A stretch of 17,134 bases of DNA from Cytophagales bacterium. GTDB lineage: Bacteria > Bacteroidota > Bacteroidia > Cytophagales > MED-G16. The position numbers and the translations under genes are program-made. Below the pieces are notes generated by a model. The model was not told the origin of the DNA. It was given only the letters and a program-made list of their open reading frames with translations, and searched no databases. Location: positions 1 through 17,134 of the forward strand of contig JAPYTU010000028.1 in the NCBI GenBank assembly GCA_029940715.1. Reading direction: 5' to 3'. Below, one piece after another: positions 8,133-15,320 of the stretch. Within the stretch, counting starts at the first letter, position 1. Every line of letters begins with the position of its first letter.

Positions 8133-8133
8133 T

Positions 8134-8961
8134 TTACAGTCTATTAATCGGAATAGTACTTATATAATCTATTTCACCCTTCTCACAGTCGTATGAGTAC
8201 TGATGAAAACCATCATTACCTATCATCATTAAAATACCCATAAATGGAATAACATCAATTGAACTAATATCTTGAAAATGTTCAGTAAGCTCTATTTTAT
8301 TAAGGTTTGAAATATCATACATTTTTAAACCATACTCTCCTTCAGTTATAAATAAACATTCACCATCAATACCAAGACCATTTGGATTAATCATAGAATA
8401 AGATTTAAATAATGTAGGTTCGCTAATTTTTGATATGTCTATAATATCAAGTTGATTATTAAAACCCTGACATTCAGTACCACCTCTTAACGTTACAAAC
8501 GCAAAATCCCCTTGAACTACCACAGGATCACAACTAGTAATATGTTCATAAGTTGATATCCATTCAGGTTCTACATTATTTTCTAGATCATATATATGCA
8601 TACCATTCTGAGCACCAATAAATAATCTATTATCATAGGGAAAAATAGTTTCAACTCCCCAACCCAAACCTACTTTTGATTTGAATTCAGGATTAATTTG
8701 ATCAGAAATGTCAAAAGTATTTAAATCCCAAGAATCAACGGTATATAAATAATCACCAACTATAGTAAATCTTGCCATTGATCCACCAATACCTGTTCCA
8801 GACTCACCATTTTTAGAAAAATCAGAATTAACACCTGAACCTGATGAACCAACATTTAAAACAAAATCACTTGAACCCTCACAAGAGATTATTATCAATA
8901 TTAAAACTATGAACTTGTAAATTGATGGAAATGTTTTTTTATTTTTCATATCATTAATCAT
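8134..8961 (-). CDS. LVIVD-repeat lipoprotein, C-terminal-type half
   Basis: This 275-residue predicted lipoprotein has a Lys-rich n-region, a hydrophobic stretch and the lipobox IIISC with the lipidated Cys at 27 (23 if the second ATG at 8949 is used). A Gly/Ser-rich linker (GSSGSGV...GTGIGGS) follows. Then come repeating beta-propeller-like units of about 40 residues, seen as MARFTIVGDYLYTVD, LNTFDISDQ, FIGAQNGMHIYDLEN, SCDPVVVQGDFAFVTLRGG, LDIIDIS and LKMYDISN. These match LVIVD repeats, a propeller fold of unknown function common in Bacteroidota surface proteins. It starts within the stop codon region of the upstream lipoprotein (8-base overlap); ATG 8949 is an equally good start just after that stop. 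A stop codon (complement of 8965-8967) lies just upstream in this frame, so it is not simply a read-on of the previous gene. Confidence 0.8.
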   Translation of the reverse strand: MINDMKNKKTFPSIYKFIVLILIIISCEGSSDFVLNVGSSGSGVNSDFSKNGESGTGIGGSMARFTIVGDYLYTVDSWDLNTFDISDQINPEFKSKVGLGWGVETIFPYDNRLFIGAQNGMHIYDLENNVEPEWISTYEHITSCDPVVVQGDFAFVTLRGGTECQGFNNQLDIIDISKISEPTLFKSYSMINPNGLGIDGECLFITEGEYGLKMYDISNLNKIELTEHFQDISSIDVIPFMGILMMIGNDGFHQYSYDCEKGEIDYISTIPINRL

Positions 8962-9481
8962 ATGCTAATTCACAATCATAATTTTCAATAAGTTCCTCAA
9001 CAACTTCTTCATCAAATCCAACTACAATACCTAATTCTTCTGAATATAATCCTTGGTTGATATAATAATTCTCAAAAACTCCTTCTACTCTATTAACTTC
9101 ACTGATAGATGTTAAATTAGATACATCAAAAACAACTAAATCTAGATAGCTATCGGCATATAAATAATTAGCTTTTGTTGCGATATCATAATTTCCAGGT
9201 AAAATAATAAAACCAATATTTACAGGATTATTTATATTTCTATTATCTACAACATGAATACCTTTTCCAATTTCACTTATAAAAATAAAACCATCTTTAT
9301 AATTTAATTTTCCAGGATTATTAATTTCTCTAGATTCAACATAATTGACTGTATCCCTAATCTTCTGCTTAGTTTCATATAATGGCTTTTGTATTGTGTA
9401 AGTTCTATAATATTCGCATTTATCTTCACAAGAAAATAATAAAATAGAAAAGAAAAAAAATATGTATTTTAGTATTCTCAT
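8954..9481 (-). CDS. LVIVD-type lipoprotein, N-terminal-type half
   Basis: This 175-residue protein has a signal peptide ending in a clear lipobox, LLFSC, with Cys18 as the lipidation site. The mature part begins with a Cys-rich EDKCEY and continues into propeller-like repeats: PGKLNYKDGFIFISEIGKGIHVVDN, LPGNYDIATKANYLYADSYLDLVVFDVSN and a last incomplete unit. It ends in an acidic tail (EEVVEELIENYDCELAYD). I remember Flavobacteriia homologues in which such a segment continues in one chain of roughly 400 residues into the MARFT... repeats carried here by the next gene. That is memory, not a search result. It is the first gene of the minus-strand unit; a full TAnnTTTG -7 box lies upstream. 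Location is probably the outer membrane, with function unknown. Confidence 0.78.
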   Translation of the reverse strand: MRILKYIFFFFSILLFSCEDKCEYYRTYTIQKPLYETKQKIRDTVNYVESREINNPGKLNYKDGFIFISEIGKGIHVVDNRNINNPVNIGFIILPGNYDIATKANYLYADSYLDLVVFDVSNLTSISEVNRVEGVFENYYINQGLYSEELGIVVGFDEEVVEELIENYDCELAYD

Positions 9482-9552
9482 ACTAATCTTTAAAACGTTA
9501 GTTACACAAAATTATTATTTATCTTTTAAGAAAAAAATAGAAACTAAAAAAA
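9482..9552. promoter_or_regulatory. Divergent promoter region between LVIVD unit and E2 gene
   Basis: This 71-base gap contains a perfect minus-strand TAnnTTTG box, TAATTTTG (complement of 9507-9514), placed to start transcription near 9500, about 20 bases before the lipoprotein ATG. Its -33 position holds only T residues rather than TTTG. On the plus strand TATCTTTT at 9520-9527 is a 7/8 -7 match, with a weak TTAG at 9498-9501 as -33. Each putative -33 box lies beyond the other promoter's -7 box, so the two promoters would overlap and could not both hold polymerase. No terminator or small ORF is seen. Confidence 0.4.
9507..9514 (-). promoter_or_regulatory. -7 promoter element (TAnnTTTG) for LVIVD operon
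   Basis: The minus strand reads TAATTTTG, an exact match to the Bacteroidota primary sigma factor -7 consensus. It sits about 26 bases upstream of the first lipoprotein ATG, which would leave a leader of about 20 bases. The -33 element is degenerate, so this is a candidate only. Confidence 0.4.
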
Positions 9553-10800
9553 ATGAGTTCCATTCAAATGATAATGCCAAAAATGGGTGAAAGCGTAATG
9601 GAAGGAACCATTATAAAATGGCTTAAAAAAGAAGGAGACCATATAAATGAAGATGAATCTGTCTTAGAAATTGGAACTGATAAAGTTGATACCGATATAC
9701 CATCAATTTATAATGGTAAATTAAAAAAAATATTAGTTCATGAAGGTGATATAGTTCAAGTTGGAAATCCTATAGCAATAATTGAAATAAATCAAGATTC
9801 AATAAAAATTGTTGATAATATTTTTAATGATACTTTAAATAATAATTCTTCAAAAAAAGCAAAAAAAAATAAAAAAGACTCAAACAAATTTTATTCTCCT
9901 TTAATTTTGAATATTGCAAGTAGAGAAAATATTAGTTTAAAAGAGTTAGACACTATAAAAGGGACTGGAGAAAATCAAAGGGTTACTAAAATTGATTTAT
10001 TAAAATTTCTTGAAGATAAAAACATAAAAATATCTGAACCACAATCAATCAGTAAAAATAATGCTACTAAAAAAATAATTTTAAATGAAAATGAAGAACT
10101 AATTGAAACAGATAGAGTAAGAAAAATTATTGCTTCAAGAATGGTAGAATCAAAACAAATATCTCCCCATGTAACATCTTTTGTAGAAGCTGACATTACT
10201 AATGTTGCAATCAAAAGGCTTGAAATTAAAGAAAAATTTTTTAAAAAGCACAATACTCCAATTTCTTTCAATCCAATTTTTATTTATTGTGTTTGTAAAG
10301 CAATTAAGGATTTTCCACTTATAAATATTTCATATATAAATGATAAAATAATTAAAAAAAATTATATAAATATCGGTATAGCCGTAGCGCTTAAAAATGA
10401 TAATTTAATAGTTCCAGTTTTAAAAAATGTTGAAAATATGGATTTTTTAACTATAGTAAAAAAATCAAATGATTTAATAAAAAGAACAAAAGAAAATAAA
10501 TTACATCCAGATGAATTAAGTGGAGGAACATATACAATATCAAACATTGGTTCTTTTGGAAATACCATGGGAACTCCCATAATCGTGCAACCTCAAGTTG
10601 CAATCTTAGCTATTGGAACTATAAAAAAAGTAGCGGCAGTTGTAGAAGGAAAAAATGGAGATGAAATTAAAATAAGAAATAAAGTGTTTCTTTCTCATAC
10701 CTACGACCATAGAATTGTAGACGGTGCACTTGGTGGAAAATTTGCTCAAAAAGTAGCAAATTATCTAGAAAATTTCGATATTCAATTAATTTTAGGTTAA
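9553..10800 (+). CDS. 2-oxo acid dehydrogenase E2 component (dihydrolipoamide acyltransferase)
   Basis: This 415-residue E2 subunit carries acyl groups on a swinging lipoyl arm in the cytosolic 2-oxo acid dehydrogenase complex. A lipoyl domain (about 1-80) has PKMGESVMEGTIIKWLKKEG and the lipoylated K44 in GTDKVDTD. A Lys/Asn-rich linker (about 90-112) follows, then a peripheral subunit-binding domain (about 113-157, FYSPLILNIASRENISL...RVTKIDLLKFL). The catalytic domain (about 190-415) ends with the active-site H386-x3-D390-G391 motif in SHTYDHRIVDG. The single lipoyl domain and the sequence style fit the branched-chain-type (BkdB-like) E2 of Bacteroidota, but acetyl or succinyl specificity cannot be excluded. 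No E1 or E3 gene is adjacent. The stop overlaps the next start as TAATG. Confidence 0.93.
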   Translation: MSSIQMIMPKMGESVMEGTIIKWLKKEGDHINEDESVLEIGTDKVDTDIPSIYNGKLKKILVHEGDIVQVGNPIAIIEINQDSIKIVDNIFNDTLNNNSSKKAKKNKKDSNKFYSPLILNIASRENISLKELDTIKGTGENQRVTKIDLLKFLEDKNIKISEPQSISKNNATKKIILNENEELIETDRVRKIIASRMVESKQISPHVTSFVEADITNVAIKRLEIKEKFFKKHNTPISFNPIFIYCVCKAIKDFPLINISYINDKIIKKNYINIGIAVALKNDNLIVPVLKNVENMDFLTIVKKSNDLIKRTKENKLHPDELSGGTYTISNIGSFGNTMGTPIIVQPQVAILAIGTIKKVAAVVEGKNGDEIKIRNKVFLSHTYDHRIVDGALGGKFAQKVANYLENFDIQLILG

Positions 10801-11225
10801 TGCAAAAGAATAGAAAAGTTAAAGAAACATATAAAAGAAGTGGTTATAAAACCTTAACATGGAGAATAATTGCTTCAATAGATACATCATTACTTACCTG
10901 GCTTTTTTCTGGAGATATTATTATAGGTTTAAAAGTTGGAGGAATGGAAATTGTAACTAAGATAATTATTTATTTTTTACATGAAAGAATGTGGAGAATT
11001 GGATGGAAAAAGCAATCCGATAGGTTTCATCACTCTAAAAAAAGGAGTATATATAAAGCAATGACCTATAGAACAATCGGAACACTTGATACTTTTATTT
11101 TAGCTTGGATTTTTACAAAGTCTGCTGCTACAGGTAGTTATGTAGCTCTTGCAGAAATTTTCACTAAAATAATAATCTACTACTTTCATGAAAGAATATG
11201 GGATAGACAAAAACTTGGAAATTAA
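10800..11225 (+). CDS. Two-copy DUF2061 membrane protein
   Basis: This 141-residue protein is made of two tandem DUF2061 units (about 10-65 and 75-132). Both follow the same plan: a [YS]xKxxTxR start, an I/L-D-T segment with a hydrophobic helix, then E-x-x-TKIIIY[FY][LF]HER[MI]W. Both copies keep TKIIIY and HER, which shows an internal duplication. Each unit should supply about two membrane segments. The family has no assigned biochemical role. I recall it sitting beside sulfate-activation genes (cysN/cysC) in many marine bacteria, but none are in this window. It is coupled to the E2 gene by a TAATG junction, and its 3' end overlaps the folK reading frame. Confidence 0.85.
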   Translation: MQKNRKVKETYKRSGYKTLTWRIIASIDTSLLTWLFSGDIIIGLKVGGMEIVTKIIIYFLHERMWRIGWKKQSDRFHHSKKRSIYKAMTYRTIGTLDTFILAWIFTKSAATGSYVALAEIFTKIIIYYFHERIWDRQKLGN

Positions 11226-11706
11226 TAACTCATTTATTGGCCTTGGTTCAAACATAAAATCAAGAAAAGAAAATTTAACCAATGCTTGTTCATACATTAA
11301 AAAACATATTGGAAATATCATAAATTTTTCAAAAATTTATGAGACAGAACCATGGGGTGATAAAAATCAAAAAAAATTTTTGAATCAAGTAGTAGAAGTG
11401 AAAACTAAACATACTCCTTTAAAACTTCTTAAAAAATGTAAAGAAATAGAAATAATATTAGGAAGAGTATCTTCCAAAAAATGGGGAAAAAGATTAATAG
11501 ATCTAGATATATTATATTTTAATAATAATATAATAAGTACTAATAAGTTAATAATTCCTCATCAATATATTCACAAAAGAAAATTTGTTCTTACCCCTTT
11601 AAATGATATTAATAAAGATTATTTGCATCCTAAATTAAAACTTTCAAATAATACTCTTCTAAAAAGATGTAACGATAAAAACTCAGTTATAGAATATGGA
11701 ATATAG
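11188..11706 (+). CDS. folK: 2-amino-4-hydroxy-6-hydroxymethyldihydropteridine diphosphokinase (HPPK)
   Basis: FolK transfers pyrophosphate from ATP to 6-hydroxymethyl-dihydropterin, the step before dihydropteroate synthase in folate synthesis. Motifs visible are FIGLGSNIKSRKENL at the N-terminus, YETEPWG (pterin/ATP site), FLNQVVEV, and the signature WGKRLIDLDILYF with the two Mg-binding Asp residues of IDLDI. IPHQYIHKRKFVLTPLNDI closes the domain. From ATG 11188 the protein has 172 residues and overlaps the DUF2061 gene by 38 bases. A TTG at 11215 would give MEINNSFIGLGSN, closer to the usual distance between start and LGSN, with an 11-base overlap. I keep the ATG but think either is possible. 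The 3' end overlaps the permease gene by 11 bases. Confidence 0.95.
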   Translation: MKEYGIDKNLEINNSFIGLGSNIKSRKENLTNACSYIKKHIGNIINFSKIYETEPWGDKNQKKFLNQVVEVKTKHTPLKLLKKCKEIEIILGRVSSKKWGKRLIDLDILYFNNNIISTNKLIIPHQYIHKRKFVLTPLNDINKDYLHPKLKLSNNTLLKRCNDKNSVIEYGI

Positions 11707-12442
11707 TGATTTTATTATATTATTAATTTGTGGCATAATATCTGGTTTTATAAATACGGTTGCTGGAGGAGGTTCTTTTCTCACATTACCTATTCTAATT
11801 TTTATGGACTTACCCGTAAGTATTGCTAATGGTACTAATAGAGTACAAATAGTAATGCAAAATATTTTTGCAGTTTCAGGATTTAAAAGCAGAGGACTAT
11901 CAGAATTTAAATTTTCAGGATGGTTATCATTAAGTGCTATTATTGGATCAATTATAGGAGCAAAAATAGCAATAGATTTTCCAGAAGATGTTTTTAAAAA
12001 AATATTATCATTAATAATGATAATTGTGGTAATGAGTATTTTTTTTAAAAAAAATCAATCAATTAATCAACTAAATCAAAAACTAATAAAAAATAAATTA
12101 GTTTCAGTTTTATTATTCTTTTTTGTAGGAATTTATGGTGGTTTTATTCATGCAGGAGTTGGATTTATAATGATTGCTATACTAGCACACATAAATAGTC
12201 TTAAACTATCAAAAGCTAATAGTATAAAAGTATTTGTTGTACTTATGTATACTATTTTTGCTTTAATGATATTTATATATGAAGGAAAAGTTAATTGGAT
12301 TTATGGAATAAGTATAGGTCTAGGAAGTGGATTAGGTGGTTGGATTGCCAGTAGATGGTCTTATAATAAATCAGATAGAATAATTAAAATATTACTTGGA
12401 ATAACTGTAGGAATTATGTCTATTCGACTATGGTTTTTTTAA
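11696..12442 (+). CDS. TauE/SafE-family membrane permease (sulfite exporter-like)
   Basis: This 248-residue integral inner-membrane protein has about eight hydrophobic segments. The TauE/SafE hallmark is near the N-terminus, FINTVAGGGSFLTLPIL, followed by NGTNRVQIVMQN (about 45-56). The second half repeats the pattern with IYGGFIHAGVGFIMIA (about 145-160) and GLGSGLGGWIASRW. The family includes exporters of sulfite, sulfoacetate and other organosulfur or organic anions, but most members have no tested substrate, so the name denotes fold rather than function. It starts inside the end of folK (11-base overlap) and ends 4 bases before the GT2 gene, so it belongs to the same transcript. The start ATG 11696 leads straight into the first membrane segment. 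Confidence 0.88.
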   Translation: MEYSDFIILLICGIISGFINTVAGGGSFLTLPILIFMDLPVSIANGTNRVQIVMQNIFAVSGFKSRGLSEFKFSGWLSLSAIIGSIIGAKIAIDFPEDVFKKILSLIMIIVVMSIFFKKNQSINQLNQKLIKNKLVSVLLFFFVGIYGGFIHAGVGFIMIAILAHINSLKLSKANSIKVFVVLMYTIFALMIFIYEGKVNWIYGISIGLGSGLGGWIASRWSYNKSDRIIKILLGITVGIMSIRLWFF

Positions 12443-12446
12443 AAAA

Positions 12447-13301
12447 ATGAAGATTTTAATTATTATACCAGTATACAACGAAGAGTTATACATTAAAAAC
12501 TGTATTAATTCTTTTATAAACCAATCTCATAAACCAGATCAAATTTTGATTGTAAATGATAACTCCACTGATAATACAGAAAACATTTTAAAAAAATATT
12601 CAAAAAAATTTTCATACATAAAATACGTAAATAAAAAATCAATAAATAAACCTTCTCCAGGTAAAAAAATTATTCAAGCATTTAACTATGGATTAAAACA
12701 CTCAATTAATGACTATGATTTGATTGGTAAATTTGATGGAGACATAATTTTACCAGACAATTACTTATATACTATAATGAATGATTTTATTCAAAATAAA
12801 AAATTAGGATTATGTTCTGGTGTTATTGCTAATAAAAAAAATAATTCCTGGAAAGTAGAAAATAGATATAATAATGACCATGCAAGAGGAGCAATAAAAC
12901 TTTATTCACGTAAATGTTTCAATAAAATTAGCGGTTTAAATGAAACTATGGGTTGGGATACTCTGGATGAAATGAAAATTTTATATAACAAATTTGAGAT
13001 TAAAATATATAATAAAATTATAGTAAAACAGATGAGAAATACAGCATCAAGATACAAAAAAAATCAATACAAAAAACAAGGAAGAGTTATGTACCTACTT
13101 AGGTATAATTTAATTTTGTTATTGATAGGATCTATAAAATTAGCAATTACAAGTAAGTCCATTATCTCATTTTGTCATTGTATTATTGGTTATATAAATA
13201 GCTGGATCAATAAAGAAAAATATATTGTTAATTCAGAAATTGGTAAATTTATAAGGAATCATAGATATAATAATATTTTAAAAAAAATTATAAATGTTTA
13301 A
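12447..13301 (+). CDS. Family 2 glycosyltransferase
   Basis: This 284-residue GT-A-fold transferase probably works on the cytoplasmic face of the inner membrane. The N-terminus ILIIIPVYNEELYI and IVNDNSTDNT (with D38) are the nucleotide-sugar site. KFDGD (95-99) carries the D97-G-D99 metal-binding motif. LNETMGWDTLDEMKI (around 165-180) supplies the acceptor/catalytic Asp region, comparable to the ED motif. The last third is basic with a possible membrane-associated hydrophobic segment (LILLLIGSIKLAI, around 224). It is part of a glycan module with the following methyltransferase (8-base overlap) and flippase. The sugar donor cannot be read from the sequence. Confidence 0.9.
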   Translation: MKILIIIPVYNEELYIKNCINSFINQSHKPDQILIVNDNSTDNTENILKKYSKKFSYIKYVNKKSINKPSPGKKIIQAFNYGLKHSINDYDLIGKFDGDIILPDNYLYTIMNDFIQNKKLGLCSGVIANKKNNSWKVENRYNNDHARGAIKLYSRKCFNKISGLNETMGWDTLDEMKILYNKFEIKIYNKIIVKQMRNTASRYKKNQYKKQGRVMYLLRYNLILLLIGSIKLAITSKSIISFCHCIIGYINSWINKEKYIVNSEIGKFIRNHRYNNILKKIINV

Positions 13302-13839
13302 TAGTTTAAAAAAATTTGATTCAAAACTTTGTGAACAAAGAAGATACAAAAAAACATTAAAATTTTTAAAAGCATCTTTAAACGAAAATTCTAAAATATT
13401 TGATTTAGGAATTCCTAATAAACTTTCCTCACTTTTAAAAGAAAATACATATCAAGTAGACAATACCGAAGGTGAAGATTTAGATACTTCAACCTTAAAA
13501 TCAAATCTAAAATCCTATGATGCAATAACTGCATTTGAAATATTAGAACATTTAATAAATCCATATAATATATTAAATCAAATTAAATGTAAAAAATTAT
13601 TTGCCACTGTCCCTTTAAAACTATGGTTTAATAAATCATATAGAAATATGAGTGATGAAAGAGACCAACATTACCATGAATTTGAAGATTGGCAATTTGA
13701 TTGGTTGTTAAAAAAGTCTGGATGGAAAATTATTAGAAAAGAAAAGTGGAGAAATCCTTCAATTATACCAGGATTTAGGCCCATTTTACGAAGTTTTTAT
13801 AAAAGATATTATGCAATAGAAGCTGAAAAAATAAATTAA
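13294..13839 (+). CDS. Small class I SAM-dependent methyltransferase-like protein
   Basis: This 181-residue soluble protein resembles the Methyltransf_11/23 type found in surface-polysaccharide clusters. Post-motif I and motif II features are visible: YDAITAFEILEHLINPYNIL (about 75-94) with the usual E-x-LEH signature, then a strand LFATVP. The late aromatic segment RDQHYHEFEDWQFDWLLKKSGW is typical of small SAM methyltransferases. Motif I is degenerate: it reads KIFDLGIPNKLS where D-x-G-x-G-x-G is expected, so glycines of the SAM loop are missing and the segment to motif II is short. It may bind SAM weakly, or may have lost activity. The start overlaps the GT2 gene by 8 bases; the stop shares a base with the flippase start (TAATG). 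Confidence 0.72.
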   Translation: MFNSLKKFDSKLCEQRRYKKTLKFLKASLNENSKIFDLGIPNKLSSLLKENTYQVDNTEGEDLDTSTLKSNLKSYDAITAFEILEHLINPYNILNQIKCKKLFATVPLKLWFNKSYRNMSDERDQHYHEFEDWQFDWLLKKSGWKIIRKEKWRNPSIIPGFRPILRSFYKRYYAIEAEKIN

Positions 13840-15320
13840 TGGGAAAAGTTTTAAAACAAAGTTTTTGGACAACTATTATAATCTATTTAGGGGTCTTACT
13901 TGGATTTATTAATTCACTTATTTTATTTCCTAATTATTTATCAACTGAGCAAATAGGTTTAATAAGGCAAATAATTAGTGCTTCTTCTATACTTATACCT
14001 CTAACTACATTTGGAGTTAGTGCAACTTACTTAAAATTCTATCCTAATTTTAAAAATGATAATAGATTAAAAAATGAATTTTTAAGTATTCAATTCTTTT
14101 TTATCATAATATCATTTGTAATTATATGCTCTTTATTAATACTATTTTCAGATAATATTAAATATTTATTTACAGAAAAATCTCAAATCTTTTTCAACTA
14201 TTATCATATAGTTTTTTCTATACTATTAATAATGACTTTAAGTACTTTATTTGAAGCTTATTTAAGAGCTAGATACGATATTATTCTTACAAATTTTTCA
14301 AATGGAGTTTTAAATAGATTTCTAACATTAATTAGTGTTATTTTACTTTCATTTTCAATTATAACTTTTGAAAAATTACTTTTATTTCAAGCTCCAATAT
14401 ACTTATTAGGTCTTCTATTAATATTCTTCTATAGTTATAAAAAAGAAAATTTTTCTATACTTTTTCGACTAAATAAAATAAAAAAATATGTTAATGAAAT
14501 AACAAATTATAGTATTTTTTCAATATTAAATAGTTTTGGAAACATACTTGTTATGAATGTTGACATTCTAATGGTAACTGCTCTTCTTGGATTATCAGAA
14601 ACAGGAATTTATACAACAGCATTTTATATAGGACTAATGATTGCAATTCCTAGAAGAGCAATTGCACAAATTTCTATTCCTATAATCTCAGAAAATATCA
14701 AAGAAAATAACTTTAATAAAATAGAAAAAAATTATAAACTAGTTTCTCTCCATTTACTTTTAATAGGGGTTTTTATTTATTTATTAATAATTATTAACCT
14801 GAATGATATATTTTATTTAATTCCAAATTCTCAAAATTTTATTTCAGGTAAAAATGTTGTTTACATTATAGGGTTAGCAAAACTAGTCACCATGGCTTTT
14901 AGTTTTAATGGAGAACTCATAATGATGTCTAAATATTTTAAATTTAATGTTATTACTATTTTAATATTAGCAACACTTAGTATTATACTTAATTACCTAT
15001 TAATTCCTAACTTTGGTATGATTGGAGCTGCATATGCTTCATTAATTTCAATATTAATTTTCAATCTAATTAAACTTATTTTTATTAAAATAAAAATGAA
15101 AATATTACCATTTTCAAACAAAACCATAATAGTTATTTTTATGGGATTATTAACTTATTTTTTAAGTATTAATATCCCTAATCTCGAAAATTCATTAATA
15201 AATATTTTACTTAAATCTACTTTGATTTCTATTTTTTATATAATCTTAATATATAAATTTAAAATATCTCCAGAATTAAATAGAATACTTAATAGAATTA
15301 TATCTCCTCAAAAATCTTAA
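13839..15320 (+). CDS. Wzx-like polysaccharide flippase / oligosaccharide translocase
   Basis: This 493-residue protein has about 12-14 hydrophobic helices along its whole length and sits in the inner membrane. The N-terminal QSFWTTIIIYLGVLLGFINSL and PNYLSTEQIGLIRQ segments, the GVSATYLKFYP stretch, LSETGIYTTAFYIGL (around 250) and PNFGMIGAAYASLIS (around 390) are typical of the MOP-superfamily RfbX/Wzx group. Such proteins flip undecaprenyl-linked oligosaccharides to the periplasm. With the GT2, methyltransferase and GT4 genes it forms a small surface-glycan set, although no Wzy polymerase or ligase is seen in the window. It starts in a TAATG overlap with the methyltransferase. Its last 23 bases are antisense to the end of the GT4 gene. 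Confidence 0.9.
   Translation: MGKVLKQSFWTTIIIYLGVLLGFINSLILFPNYLSTEQIGLIRQIISASSILIPLTTFGVSATYLKFYPNFKNDNRLKNEFLSIQFFFIIISFVIICSLLILFSDNIKYLFTEKSQIFFNYYHIVFSILLIMTLSTLFEAYLRARYDIILTNFSNGVLNRFLTLISVILLSFSIITFEKLLLFQAPIYLLGLLLIFFYSYKKENFSILFRLNKIKKYVNEITNYSIFSILNSFGNILVMNVDILMVTALLGLSETGIYTTAFYIGLMIAIPRRAIAQISIPIISENIKENNFNKIEKNYKLVSLHLLLIGVFIYLLIIINLNDIFYLIPNSQNFISGKNVVYIIGLAKLVTMAFSFNGELIMMSKYFKFNVITILILATLSIILNYLLIPNFGMIGAAYASLISILIFNLIKLIFIKIKMKILPFSNKTIIVIFMGLLTYFLSINIPNLENSLINILLKSTLISIFYIILIYKFKISPELNRILNRIISPQKS

Noticed and set aside
8934..8961. Frameshift explaining the two LVIVD genes as one broken gene
   Set aside because: The second gene has its own ATG, basic n-region, hydrophobic core and lipobox, and its frame is closed just upstream by a stop, so a single indel would not simply rejoin the two propeller parts.
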